Of a stretch of DNA of 51,648 nt, positions 24,176 through 32,711 are shown one piece after another. Where the stretch lies: assembly GCA_046160865.1 (NCBI GenBank), contig JBJXHG010000046.1:1-51648 (forward strand). The letters are read 5' to 3'. The notes beneath the pieces are model-generated. The model was not told the origin of the DNA and did no database searches. It was given only the letters and a program-made list of their open reading frames with translations. The position numbers were made by a program, and so were the translations under genes. Position 1 is the stretch's first letter; the number at the start of each line of letters is the position of its first letter. This DNA comes from JBJXHG01 sp046160865 (GTDB lineage Bacteria > Planctomycetota > UBA1135 > GCA-002686595).

Positions 24176-24295
24176 AGTGAGCGGCCGCGCCCGACTCGAA
24201 CTCACGCATGATTCGAGCGGGCTGGGCGCCGGACCGCGAGCATGTTCCGGCGAGCCCCGCGGTCGGAGTCCTTCGAATGGTGAACTCTCGAGGCT

Positions 24296-26668
24296 TCACA
24301 GCCCCGCCGGCACGAACGCGAAGTCGCGCACCAAGTCGCCGCCGCCGGTTCCAATTGGGCCGATCAGCGTCGTGGCACCCGTCGCGACGTTCACGCGGTA
24401 GAGCTCCGACGTCGTCTGTCCGCTGCGGGTGAGAACGGCGAACGCGCCGCCGTGCGCGCTGATGTCGAGCCCGCCGGCCGCAGTCGCGTCGACGCCCAGC
24501 GCGCCGATCGTGAACAGGAGACCGCTGTTCGGCGACGTCGGCGCTCCACCGATCGATCCTTGGCGCACGAGCACGTCGAGGCCCGCATCGATGCCGTACA
24601 GCGTCGTCGACTTCGAGCCGGCGAAGTTCTGCGCGTACGCTTCCGCGACGACGAACGGCGACTGGCCCGCATTCGCGTCGCCCGCGTCGAACGCGAGCGG
24701 CGTCGCATTCGCGGTGACGAGCGCGCTCTTCGGACTGATCGCGAGGTTCTGGCCGAGGTCGCTGACGACGCGCAGAAGGTCGGGCACGGGGTTGATGTCG
24801 ATCGCGAACTCGGCGCCGGAGAGCGCGGGGTTGAACGGCACGGCCGGGATCTTCTGCGCGATGCCGCTCACGCGGTCGATGCGCACGAGGCGGTTCGCGC
24901 TCGTGATACCGAGGAGCTCGCTCGTCGACGGACGGAAGTCGATGCCGAGCACCGTCTCGCCCAGGTCGAGCCCGCCGATCGCGACCGAGCTCTGGATCGA
25001 TTCGGGCTTTCCAGCCGTGAACGACACGATCTGCTGCGCGCTCGTCAGTGCGATCGCGACGGGCGCGGCGGGCGGCTCGATCGCGATGTCGCGCACGATC
25101 GCCGGTCCGCCGATCGCGCCGAAGTCGATCGCGGCGCCGGTCGTCAAGTTGATCGTGAAGAGACGCGAACTCGTCGCCGCCGGCGCCGTCATCGACGCGA
25201 GCGCGCCGCCGAACGGCGACACGTCGAAGCCGATGTCGCTCGTGCTGTCGAAGCCGAGCGCGCCGACGGTGAACAGCGTGCCCGTGTTCGGGCTCACCGG
25301 CGCGCCGCCGGAGGATCCTTGCGTGAGCAGCGCGTCGAGCCCGCTGTCGATCGTGTACAGCGTGGTCGACGTCGCACCGGCGAAGCTCTGCGTGTACGCC
25401 GCCGCCACGACCGTGCGCGGTTGACCGGCGTTGACGTCGCCCGCCGCGAAGTCGAGCGGCGTGTCGGTGGTCGTGATGGCACCCGTCTTCGGGCTGACGC
25501 GCAGGTTTTCGTCCGCGTCGCTGACGATGCGCACGAGATCGGGCACCGGGTTGAAGTCGACACCGAGCTGCGCGCCCGCGAGCAACGGACTGAGCTGCGC
25601 CGCACCGACCGGAGTCGCGACGGCGGTCGCCTTGTCGAGCGTGTACAAGCGGCTCGCGCTCGACACACCGAAGAGCTCGGCCGTCGAGGGCCGGAAGTCG
25701 ATGCCGACCATCGCTTCGCCGGCGGCGAGACCGCCGATCGCGACCGACGACAGGAGCTCGCTCGCGCGGCCGGGCCGGAACGAGATCAGGTTGTTCGCGG
25801 CGTCGACACCGAACACGCGCGGCGGCGCGGGCTGCGGAAGCGCGATGTCGCGGATGCGGAAGCTCGCGCCGATCTTGCCGAGCACGGTCACGGCGCCCGT
25901 CGCGAGATCGATCGACGAGAGCTCGGACGTAGCGCCGATGCGCTCCGCGCTGACGAGGAACGCGCCGCCGTACGGCGAGATGTCGAACGCCACGAGCTCG
26001 CTGACGTCCTTGTTCAACGCGCCGACAGTGAACAGCTTGCCCGTGTTCGGTGAAGTCGGCGCGCCGCCGGCCGAGCCTTGCGTGAGCAGCACGTCGAGCG
26101 ACGAGTCGATCGCGTAGTTCGTCGTCGAGGACGCACCGGCGAAGCTCTGCGTGTACGCCGCTGCGACGACGCGCGGAGTCGCGGCCGCGTTGACGTCGCC
26201 TGCGTCGAATGCGAGCGGCGTGTCGTTGCTCGCGACTTGTCCCGTCTCGGGATGCACGCGCAAGTTCTGGCCGGTGTTGCTCACGATGCGGATGCGATCG
26301 GGCACGGGATTGAAGTCGAAGCCGAACTCGCTGCCCGACAGCGCCGGCGTGAACGGCGCGCCGACGGCGATTGCGACGCCGGTCGACGGATCGACGCGGT
26401 AGATGCGGCTCGTGCGGCCGAGCGCGTAGAGCTCACCCGTCGACGGGCGCACGTCCATCGCGATCAAGAGCTCGCCCGCGGCGAGTCCCGTGATACCGAG
26501 CGCGCTCTGGATGCGCGACGGCGCTCCCGCGGGAAACGCGATCAAGCGGTTGTCGCGCGCGGTCAAGCCGTAGATCGTCGCGGGATTCGCTTGCGCGTGT
26601 GCGGCGGTCGTTCCGATCGCGATGCCGAACAAGCCTGCGAGTAGCGGAAGAGAGAGCTTCATGGACAT
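24296..26668 (-). CDS. Secreted protein with three tandem DUF4394 domains
   Basis: The 790-residue product has a signal peptide (SLPLLAGLFGIAIGTTAAHAQ) and three ~245-residue copies of DUF4394. Each copy has an NxLI.F..G start, ITGLAAGE or VAIGGLAAGE, a DVRPSTGELYALG / DFRPSTAELFGVS segment, DFNPVPDRIRIVSNTGQNLR, DTPLAFDAGDVNA and AAYTQSFAGA. DUF4394 is a beta-propeller-like domain of unknown role in exported proteins; each copy here may be one propeller. ATG 26668 (MSMKL) or 26662 are both possible; AGGTG lies 5 nt before 26668, inside the 10-bp palindrome CACCTAGGTG. Confidence 0.85.
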   Translation of the reverse strand: MSMKLSLPLLAGLFGIAIGTTAAHAQANPATIYGLTARDNRLIAFPAGAPSRIQSALGITGLAAGELLIAMDVRPSTGELYALGRTSRIYRVDPSTGVAIAVGAPFTPALSGSEFGFDFNPVPDRIRIVSNTGQNLRVHPETGQVASNDTPLAFDAGDVNAAATPRVVAAAYTQSFAGASSTTNYAIDSSLDVLLTQGSAGGAPTSPNTGKLFTVGALNKDVSELVAFDISPYGGAFLVSAERIGATSELSSIDLATGAVTVLGKIGASFRIRDIALPQPAPPRVFGVDAANNLISFRPGRASELLSSVAIGGLAAGEAMVGIDFRPSTAELFGVSSASRLYTLDKATAVATPVGAAQLSPLLAGAQLGVDFNPVPDLVRIVSDADENLRVSPKTGAITTTDTPLDFAAGDVNAGQPRTVVAAAYTQSFAGATSTTLYTIDSGLDALLTQGSSGGAPVSPNTGTLFTVGALGFDSTSDIGFDVSPFGGALASMTAPAATSSRLFTINLTTGAAIDFGAIGGPAIVRDIAIEPPAAPVAIALTSAQQIVSFTAGKPESIQSSVAIGGLDLGETVLGIDFRPSTSELLGITSANRLVRIDRVSGIAQKIPAVPFNPALSGAEFAIDINPVPDLLRVVSDLGQNLAISPKSALVTANATPLAFDAGDANAGQSPFVVAEAYAQNFAGSKSTTLYGIDAGLDVLVRQGSIGGAPTSPNSGLLFTIGALGVDATAAGGLDISAHGGAFAVLTRSGQTTSELYRVNVATGATTLIGPIGTGGGDLVRDFAFVPAGL

Positions 26669-26821
26669 GGTTGCACCTAGGTGGAATCAGGGAGCGCACC
26701 GACGGCTGCCACGCGTCGGCTCGCGATGACCGCAGTACGCCGCGAATCGCGCGGCGGATTCGACGATCGTGAATCGCGTTTCGCCGTGCGCTGCGAAACG
26801 CGGGCGCGCGGCCCGCGTGGG

Positions 26822-28582
26822 TCAGCTACCGCGCTCGGTGCGCGTCATCAACGCCGGTAGGCGGGCGGCGTCGGACGTTTCGGCGTAGCTCTCGCGGCCG
26901 CGGGCGATGTACGCGCGCGGCGGCTCGATCGAGCTCACGGGCGCCGGCAAGCCGGAACGTTCGAGCAAGTCGACGTCCTCGCCCGGGTCGACGATCTGCA
27001 CGATGCGGCTCGCGACGTACGGCCGCAGCGCGGCTTCGGCCAGCGCGCGCGTCGCTTCGGCATGACGCGAGCCGACGATCGTCACGTGCAGCGGCTCGTG
27101 GAAGAGCAAGTCGACGGCGCGCGCGTAGCCGGCGACGAAGTGTCCGTAGCGCTTGTAGTCGGTCACGAACGACGCGAGCGTCTCGCGCGCGGTGTCCGCG
27201 TAGTCGTCCTCGCGCGTCAAGCGCGCCAAGCGGAACAATGCCTCGGCCATCACCGAGTTCTCGAGGATCGAGCGATTGCGCCGGCGCAGACCGCCGTGCG
27301 CCGACGGATCGTGGAGCGTGTCGTAGAAGCCCGCGACGCGGCTCTGCAAGTTCTCGATCGAAAGGTCCGCGAGGCGCCGCGCCGACTTCAGGTAGCGGTT
27401 CTCGCCGGCGAACTGCATCGCGTCGACGAGCGCGCGCAGCATGTACGCCTGATCGCTGAGCAGGCCGGGCAAGTGGTAGCCACCATCCCAGTAGTGATAC
27501 ATGCCGCGCGACCCGTCGAAGAGCTCCTCGAGCAAGAAGTCGAGCGTCGCCAGCGCTTGCTCGCGGTGACGCGGCTCCTTGAGCACGATCGACGCCTTCA
27601 AGAGCGACGACACCGCGATCGCGTTCCAGTTCGTGAAGATCGTCGGATCGCACGCTGGCGCGCCGAACTCGCGTCGCGCCGCGAGATTCGAGAGGTGCGC
27701 GTAGGCGGGGTGCGCGTCCTGGCTGCCCTTGAAGGCGCGCGTCGCCGGATCGAGCAGCGTGCCGTACATCCACGCGATGGTGCCTTCGGCCGTGCGGCGG
27801 AACGAATCGTCGCCGAACACCTGCCACGCCTCGAGGTAGCAGTGCAGGCGCTGTGCATTGCTGTCGAGCATCTTCTCGTGGTTCGGGACGCTCCAGTCGG
27901 CCTGCGTCGCATAGCGGTAGAAACCGCCCTCGACCGCGTCGTAGATCTCGCCTTCCTGCATGTGCCGCAGCGTGCGGCGCACGAGCTGCGCCATCGCGGC
28001 GTCGCCGGTCTGCGACCAACGGATGAGCGCGAAGTCGATCGCTTCCGTCTGCGGGAACTTGTGCTCGCGACCCCAGCCGCCCCAGACCGGATCCGCGCTC
28101 TCGAGGATCGTCTTCGCGACGTGCTCGATCACCTCGAGCGACAGCTTCGGCGCGCGCGGCTTGCCGGACTTCTCGGGCGCGGACTCTTCGGCGCGGCGCG
28201 TCGATTCGACTTCGGCGATGCGCGCGCGGATCAAGTCGCGGTTCTTCGCGTAGTAGTCGGCCACGAGCTCGATGCGCGCGAGGAGCGGCTCGACCTCGAG
28301 GTACGTGTCCGACGCGAGCAGCTCGCCCGTGTCGTCGAGCCACGCGAGCGTCGGCCAGCCGCCCTTGCTGTAGCGCGCGTCGATGTCGGGACGGCGGTCC
28401 TTGTCGACCGCGATCGTGACGAAACGGCGCTCGAGCTCGCTCGCGACGCGCGGCTCGGCGAGCACGGTGTTCGCGAGCTCGCGGCACCACCGGCACCAGG
28501 CTGCGCGCACGAACAAGAGCACGGGCAGCCCGCGCTTGCGCGCCGTCTCGAACGCCTCGTCACTCCATTCGAGCCACTGCAT
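26822..28582 (-). CDS. Thioredoxin-domain protein of the DUF255/YyaL (spermatogenesis-associated 20-like) family
   Basis: The 586-residue protein starts with a thioredoxin-like domain (LPVLLFVRAAWCRWCRELAN, C30-x-x-C33; cis-Pro in KGGWPTLAWL). It continues into an alpha/alpha-barrel part resembling N-acylglucosamine 2-epimerase/cellulase toroids (WGGWGREHKFPQTEAIDFAL, YDAVEGGFYRYATQADWSVP, HEKMLDSNAQRLHCYLEAW, NWNAIAVSSLLKASIVLKEP). The family is conserved from bacteria to animals but its reaction is unknown. It is shorter than the ~680 residues common in the family, lacking part of the N-terminal extension. TAGCCT lies 19 nt before ATG 28582. Confidence 0.86.
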   Translation of the reverse strand: MQWLEWSDEAFETARKRGLPVLLFVRAAWCRWCRELANTVLAEPRVASELERRFVTIAVDKDRRPDIDARYSKGGWPTLAWLDDTGELLASDTYLEVEPLLARIELVADYYAKNRDLIRARIAEVESTRRAEESAPEKSGKPRAPKLSLEVIEHVAKTILESADPVWGGWGREHKFPQTEAIDFALIRWSQTGDAAMAQLVRRTLRHMQEGEIYDAVEGGFYRYATQADWSVPNHEKMLDSNAQRLHCYLEAWQVFGDDSFRRTAEGTIAWMYGTLLDPATRAFKGSQDAHPAYAHLSNLAARREFGAPACDPTIFTNWNAIAVSSLLKASIVLKEPRHREQALATLDFLLEELFDGSRGMYHYWDGGYHLPGLLSDQAYMLRALVDAMQFAGENRYLKSARRLADLSIENLQSRVAGFYDTLHDPSAHGGLRRRNRSILENSVMAEALFRLARLTREDDYADTARETLASFVTDYKRYGHFVAGYARAVDLLFHEPLHVTIVGSRHAEATRALAEAALRPYVASRIVQIVDPGEDVDLLERSGLPAPVSSIEPPRAYIARGRESYAETSDAARLPALMTRTERGS

Positions 28583-28653
28583 GCCGTGTTCGATGGGGGC
28601 TAGGCTAGAACAGCCGCGACGAAGAGTGCACCGAAAAGTCGCGCTGATTCGAA

Positions 28654-28875
28654 GAGCGCCTTTCCGAATTGAACCGCCTCAGCGAAGGCTGCGACGAGCC
28701 GAGGCGAGCAAAGTGGGTAAGCCCCGGTGCCCGCAGCGCATCGAAGCGCGCCAGCGGCGTGCTTCGATGGCGATCCCGACGATGCGTATTGCGCCGCAAT
28801 ACTCAGAGGAGGCGCAACGCAGCGAGCGCGGGTCGGCGCGGCTTTCGCCGAAGCGGTGCATTCGGAAAGGCGCTC
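28654..28875. repeat. Palindromic element E (222 bp), possible relative of elements C and D
   Basis: Imperfect outer arms of about 40 bp (28654-28693 and 28837-28875) pair over CGCCTTTCCGAA, CCGC and CAGCGAAGGC-type blocks. An inner perfect 9-bp stem CATCGAAGC/GCTTCGATG (28739-28747, 28761-28769) encloses a 13-nt loop. A block TGCGTATT-7 nt-AATAC-x-CAGAGGAGG (28783-28812) matches the core of elements C and D. It fills most of the 327-bp gap between the YyaL-like gene and RsfS. No coding frame here is convincing. Confidence 0.65.
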
Positions 28876-28909
28876 CGAGGCGCGTGTTCCCGTCGCGCGC
28901 GGCGTGTCG

Positions 28910-29278
28910 CTATCCGACCGCGCTCGAGCGATCGAGGTTCGGCAGTGGAACCGTCGAGAGGTCGAGCTGCGGACAGTCGCGGTACAAGCCGTCGAGGTCG
29001 TAGAAGTCGCGCGCCTCCGGTTGGAGGATGTGCACGACGACGTCGAGGTAGTCGAGCAGGATCCACCAGCCGAGCTCGGCGCCTTCCGCGCGCGAATGGT
29101 GCTCGCCGAGGGACTTCAGCGCGGTGTGGATCTCGCCGTAGATCGCTTTCACGTGCGGACGCGAGAGGCCCGAGATCAGGACGAAGTAGTCGGCGACCTT
29201 GATGTGCTCGGCGACGTCGTAGACGCGGACGTCGACGCCCTTCTTCTGGTCGGCGAGATGGGCGGCGATGGCCGCCAA
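28910..29278 (-). CDS. rsfS: Ribosome silencing factor RsfS (Iojap/DUF143)
   Basis: The 122-residue protein matches RsfS along its length: LAAIAAHLADQKKGVDVRVYDV, KVADYFVLISGLSRPHVKAI, the conserved WILLDYLDVVVHIL and FYDLDGLYRDCPQLDLS. RsfS binds uL14 of the large ribosomal subunit and blocks subunit joining when nutrients are low. No ATG or GTG lies in frame between the upstream stop (about 29377) and the conserved core; TTG 29278 is the first usable codon. AGGAG at about 29303-29307 is 7 nt before an in-frame ATA (29293), so translation might instead begin there (IDPKQLAAI). The start is therefore uncertain. Confidence 0.86.
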   Translation of the reverse strand: MAAIAAHLADQKKGVDVRVYDVAEHIKVADYFVLISGLSRPHVKAIYGEIHTALKSLGEHHSRAEGAELGWWILLDYLDVVVHILQPEARDFYDLDGLYRDCPQLDLSTVPLPNLDRSSAVG

Positions 29279-29374
29279 TTGCTTGGGGTCTATGGCGATG
29301 CTCCTGCTCTGGGGCGCGGATCGAACGGACGGCGCAACCGGGCTGCCGCGCCGGTCCGCGAGCGAGCGGGGATT

Positions 29375-30142
29375 CTAACCTCTGGCTCCCGGCTCCACAG
29401 GGCCGGGCGCGACCGATTCGAGCGTCGTGCCGACCGGGACGACGCCGGTTGCCGCGCTCTCCGGGGCTGAGATCATGACGCCACCGATCGGCGTGCCGGA
29501 AGTCGGCGGCGCCGGCTCGGCGCGCTCGCGGCGGCGGATGCGCGCACGCACGTAGAGGATCAGCAGCACCGAGACGAGGCCGAGCGCGAGCCACAGGTGC
29601 AGGTGGCGCATGTTCTTCTGCAGCTCCTCGACCTTGGCACCGAACAGCTTGCCGAGGTAGATGGAGATCGGGACCGACAGCAGCACACCGAGTCCGTCGA
29701 GCAGCATGAAGCGCGCGTAGCTCATCTTCAGCGAGCCGGCCAGGAAGTAGCCCGGGATGCGCAGGCCGGGCAGGAACCGGCAGGTGAAGATCGCCCAGTT
29801 GCCGTGGTCGCGAAAGCGCTTCTCGAGCGTCGCGAAGCGCTCGGGGTGCAGCACCTTCGCCGCCCAGCGGCTCCGCAGCGCGGCGATCCCGTAATAGCGG
29901 CCGAGCCAGTAGGGGATCGAGTCGCCGAGCAGGATCGCGCTCGAGCACACGACCGTGATCGGGACGAACCGTACGTCGCCTTGGTGAAGCAGCAGCCCGG
30001 ACGCGATCAGCGTCACCTCTTCGGGCAGCGGAAACCCGACTCCGCACAGCAAGAGGACCGTGAACGGTGCCAGGTAGTGGAACCGTCCGAACATCGTGTC
30101 GAGGAGGTCCGACAGACTTCCGAGGACGAGCAGGGCGAACAC
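29375..30142 (-). CDS. DedA/SNARE-associated (VTT domain) membrane protein
   Basis: The 255-residue protein has DedA hallmarks: GVGFPLPEEVTLIASGLLL, ILLGDSIPYWLGRYYG, and the re-entrant CRFLPGLRIPGYFLAGSLKM with the conserved F-x3-PG-R. Helices occupy about 22-45, 58-75, 130-165 and 183-200. A ~55-residue Pro/Gly-rich hydrophilic tail (RAEPAPPTSGTPIGG...) is unusual. DedA proteins are phospholipid flippases or proton-linked transporters. ATG 30142 is preceded by TAACAT 4 nt upstream. RsfS follows after about 100 nt. Confidence 0.87.
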   Translation of the reverse strand: MFALLVLGSLSDLLDTMFGRFHYLAPFTVLLLCGVGFPLPEEVTLIASGLLLHQGDVRFVPITVVCSSAILLGDSIPYWLGRYYGIAALRSRWAAKVLHPERFATLEKRFRDHGNWAIFTCRFLPGLRIPGYFLAGSLKMSYARFMLLDGLGVLLSVPISIYLGKLFGAKVEELQKNMRHLHLWLALGLVSVLLILYVRARIRRRERAEPAPPTSGTPIGGVMISAPESAATGVVPVGTTLESVAPGPVEPGARG

Positions 30143-30218
30143 ATTCGCATGTTAGCGAACGCTGTGCGCGGCAGTCGCGAAGATCCAGGCCGAGACGACG
30201 CGCTCGCCCGCACTTCGT

Positions 30219-30803
30219 TCACCGATCGGCGAGCTCTCTCGCGCGCGCGGCGGCGTCCGCGGCGTCCGGGTGACCGTGCTCGGCCGCGCGCTCGAAGTCT
30301 TCCGCTGCGGCGAGCCACGCTTCGCGCGCGCTCGCCGGCCAGGCGCGGTCCTCGTCCGAGAGGGAGGCCTGGAACGCCATCACGGCGCCGCGGTACAGCC
30401 ACACTTCGCCCGCGTCCTCCGCGCGCGCCGCGCCGCGCTCGAGCAGATCGAGGCCCGCGCGGATCCAGCGCTCGCGCGCCGCTGGATCCGGCTCGAGCGA
30501 CAGCGACGCGCGCTCGAACACGAAGTGGTGCGCGAGATAGATCCAGCCCGACGAATTGCGCGCATCGAGCTCGAGCGCGCTCTCGGCGCGCGCGTACGCG
30601 CGCGTCCACTCGCCGCGCCGCAAAGCGAGATCCGCGCGCGTCCACTGCACGGCCGCCGCGAACGGCGCGAGCGGCCCGAGCGCGCGCTCGGCGATCGATC
30701 CGGTGCGCGGCGGGCGCGGAACGAGGCGCGTCGAGGTGATCCACAGCGCAGCCGCGCACGCGAGCCCGAGCATGGCGACGAACCGGCGCTGCCGCGCGTT
30801 CAT
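30219..30803 (-). CDS. Membrane-anchored TPR-like protein, third gene of the ABC operon
   Basis: The 194-residue protein has one N-terminal helix (RRFVAMLGLACAAALWITSTRL) and an all-helical, Ala/Arg/Glu-rich body (ADLALRRGEWTRAYARAESA, LDARNSSGWIYLAHHFVFER, EVWLYRGAVMAFQASLSD, REAWLAAAEDFERAAEHGHP) with TPR-like spacing. It probably faces the periplasm or cytoplasm as a scaffold. ATG 30803 overlaps the preceding permease-like gene by 4 nt, so it is translationally coupled to the ATPase-permease pair and likely part of the same complex or process. Confidence 0.7.
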   Translation of the reverse strand: MNARQRRFVAMLGLACAAALWITSTRLVPRPPRTGSIAERALGPLAPFAAAVQWTRADLALRRGEWTRAYARAESALELDARNSSGWIYLAHHFVFERASLSLEPDPAARERWIRAGLDLLERGAARAEDAGEVWLYRGAVMAFQASLSDEDRAWPASAREAWLAAAEDFERAAEHGHPDAADAAARARELADR

Positions 30804-31876
30804 CGCGCGCGCCTCCAGTGATGAAGTCCGGCGCGCGCGAGCCCGAGCCCGACGGCGACGCACGCGATCGTCGCGGCGATCTCGCGCAACGCCGGCTGCG
30901 TCGGTGCTCGTCCGCGCCCGATCGTCGCCAGCGCGTCGAACGCATCCGCGCCGGGGATCCACGCCGGTGCGCCGTCCGCGAGCCACAGCGCGATCCACAG
31001 CGCGGCGACGAGTCCCGTCGCCGTCGGCGCGCTCAACCACGCGCCGAATCCGAGCGCGAGCGCCGTCCACGCGAGGAGCGCGAGCGCGAGACGTGCCGCA
31101 AGGGCGAGCGACGCCGCGCGCTCGCTCGGAATCGGGAGCCACAGCTCCAGCGCGTCCGACAGCACGAGCGCGCGCGCGTCGGGATCGGTGATCGCGAGCG
31201 CGAACTCGAGGTCGCCGTGGCCGCGCGGCAGCACGAGCTCGACGCGGCCGCGCGTGCCGATCGCGACGCGCGCGCTCGACGTCTCACTCCCGCGCGTGCA
31301 GCGCAAATCGATGTGCGCCGCCGGTCCCGCGCCGGCGCCGAGCCCGAGCTCGAGCGACACGCGCGCGCCGTCCTGCGCGGGCACGCGCGCGCTGTCGATG
31401 CGCCACGCGCGTGGTGACCCGCCGTCGATCCACCCCGGCGCGGGTCCGGGCAGCGAGCCCGCCGCGCGCAGCGTCGGACCCGCGCCGTCGACGCGCAGCT
31501 CGACGAGCGCTGCGATCGCGACGGCGAGCGCGATGCACGGCACGGCGATGCCGAGCCAGGTCGACACGAGGATCGACGCCCGCCCGAGCGCGCGCGGCGC
31601 GAGCCAGTCGGCATCGCGCGTGCGCCAAGCGCCGATCGTGCCGGCTGCGCGGTGAACGAGAATCGGCGCGACGCCCGCGCAGAGCGCGAGCCAAGTGCCG
31701 CTGCGATCGAGGCCGCGGCCGAACGCACCGTCCACGTCGTCGAAGCCGGCGACCCTCGGGCTGAAGTCGTGGCGCAGCGCGAGGAACGACACGACCGCGA
31801 GCGTCGCGAGCACGCCCGGGTGCAGCGTGCGGCGCGCGGCGAGGCGCGCGAGCGCGAAGTCGACGCGCAGGCTCAT
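30800..31876 (-). CDS. ABC-2-type membrane subunit, unusual
   Basis: The 358-residue protein has about six hydrophobic segments: one after the N-terminus (LHPGVLATLAVVSFLAL), GTWLALCAGVAPILVH, LVSTWLGIAVPCIALAVAIAAL, then a ~130-residue extracytoplasmic beta-rich insertion (SLPGPAPGWIDGGSPRAWRI ... FALAITDPDARALVLSDALE), then three C-terminal helices. Its coupling to an ABC-2-type ATPase (4-nt overlap) marks it as the permease, although I see no close family match. It also overlaps the TPR gene by 4 nt. Confidence 0.68.
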   Translation of the reverse strand: MSLRVDFALARLAARRTLHPGVLATLAVVSFLALRHDFSPRVAGFDDVDGAFGRGLDRSGTWLALCAGVAPILVHRAAGTIGAWRTRDADWLAPRALGRASILVSTWLGIAVPCIALAVAIAALVELRVDGAGPTLRAAGSLPGPAPGWIDGGSPRAWRIDSARVPAQDGARVSLELGLGAGAGPAAHIDLRCTRGSETSSARVAIGTRGRVELVLPRGHGDLEFALAITDPDARALVLSDALELWLPIPSERAASLALAARLALALLAWTALALGFGAWLSAPTATGLVAALWIALWLADGAPAWIPGADAFDALATIGRGRAPTQPALREIAATIACVAVGLGLARAGLHHWRRAR

Positions 31877-32613
31877 CGCGACGTGCGCGTCGTCCGGTAG
31901 AGATCGCGCAGCGTGCGCTCGGCGAGCACGTCGCGCGGCGCGCCGCGGTGCGCGATCACGCCGCCCTGGATCACCGCCATGTCGTCGCACGTCTCGCGCA
32001 TGTCGGCGACCACGTGGCTGGCGACCACGACGGATGCACCGCGCGCGCGCGCTTCCGCGAGCAGCGCCGCGAGCACCTCGAAACCTGGCGCGTCGAGGCC
32101 CGCGGTCGGTTCGTCGAGCAGCACGAGCTCGGGGCGCGCGAGCCACGCTTGCGCGAGGCCGAAACGGCGCAGCATGCCGCGCGAGTAGCGACCGAGCGCC
32201 GTGCGCGCGCGCTCGCGCAGGCCGACGAGCTCGAGCAAGCGCTCGCACTCGCGACGGCGCTCCGCGCGCGGCATGTCGGACAACGAGCCGAGAAGATCGA
32301 GGCACGTGCGCGCGCTCATCTCGCGCGGGAACGGCGACTCCTCCGGCAAGTAGCCGACGCGGCGGCGCACGCCGGCGTCGAGCGGCGATCCGCCGAGCAC
32401 GCGCACGTCACCCGACGACGCGCGGTCGATGCCCGCGACGATGCGCAAGAGCGTGCTCTTGCCGGAGCCGTTCGGTCCGGCGAGACCCAGTACATGTCCG
32501 CGCGCGAGCGTGAGGTCGATGCCGCGCAGCACGTCGTCGTGCGCGAGCCCGAGCCAGCGCGGGTAGCGCTGCGTCACCGCGCGGAGCTCGAGAGCGGGGC
32601 TGTCGGCGTTCAC
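31873..32613 (-). CDS. ABC transporter ATP-binding protein, ABC-2 type
   Basis: The 246-residue ATPase has Walker A GPNGSGKST (46-54), Q-loop-region GYLPEESPFPREMSARTCLD, signature YSRGMLRRFGLAQAW (an SRGM-type variant typical of ABC-2/CcmA-like ATPases), Walker B LVLLDEPTAGLD and switch ASHVVADM. It partners with the overlapping permease-like gene. GTG 32613 is chosen because TATCTT lies 7 nt upstream; the longer in-frame extension (LPLRLHRVPRAPG...) lacks family similarity. It is first in the ATPase-permease-TPR operon and divergent from a methyltransferase. Confidence 0.9.
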   Translation of the reverse strand: MNADSPALELRAVTQRYPRWLGLAHDDVLRGIDLTLARGHVLGLAGPNGSGKSTLLRIVAGIDRASSGDVRVLGGSPLDAGVRRRVGYLPEESPFPREMSARTCLDLLGSLSDMPRAERRRECERLLELVGLRERARTALGRYSRGMLRRFGLAQAWLARPELVLLDEPTAGLDAPGFEVLAALLAEARARGASVVVASHVVADMRETCDDMAVIQGGVIAHRGAPRDVLAERTLRDLYRTTRTSR

Positions 32614-32620
32614 CGCGGGC

Positions 32621-32626
32621 AAGATA
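32621..32626 (-). promoter_or_regulatory. Putative -10 hexamer TATCTT for the ABC ATPase operon
   Basis: On the minus strand TATCTT ends 7 nt before GTG 32613, placing the expected start site at the GTG. The 7-nt gap (GCCCGCG) contains no ribosome-binding site, so a leaderless transcript is likely if this is the promoter. Confidence 0.45.
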
Positions 32627-32711
32627 GCGTGGCCGGACGTCGCCAGAGATGCCGCCGTCGCCACATGCGCTCGCCTGCGACCCGGCGCGCGTGGTACACG
32701 GTGCAGCCGCA

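Noticed and set aside
24190..24290. tRNA-like T-loop (GTTCGAGTC on the minus strand) in the gap between HxlR and DUF4394 genes
   Set aside because: The flanking bases do not form a T-stem, and no anticodon arm or acceptor stem can be folded around it.
24452..26053. 533-codon plus-strand frame opposite the DUF4394 gene
   Set aside because: Composition is Arg/Ala/Asp shadow; the minus strand has three clear DUF4394 copies and a signal peptide.
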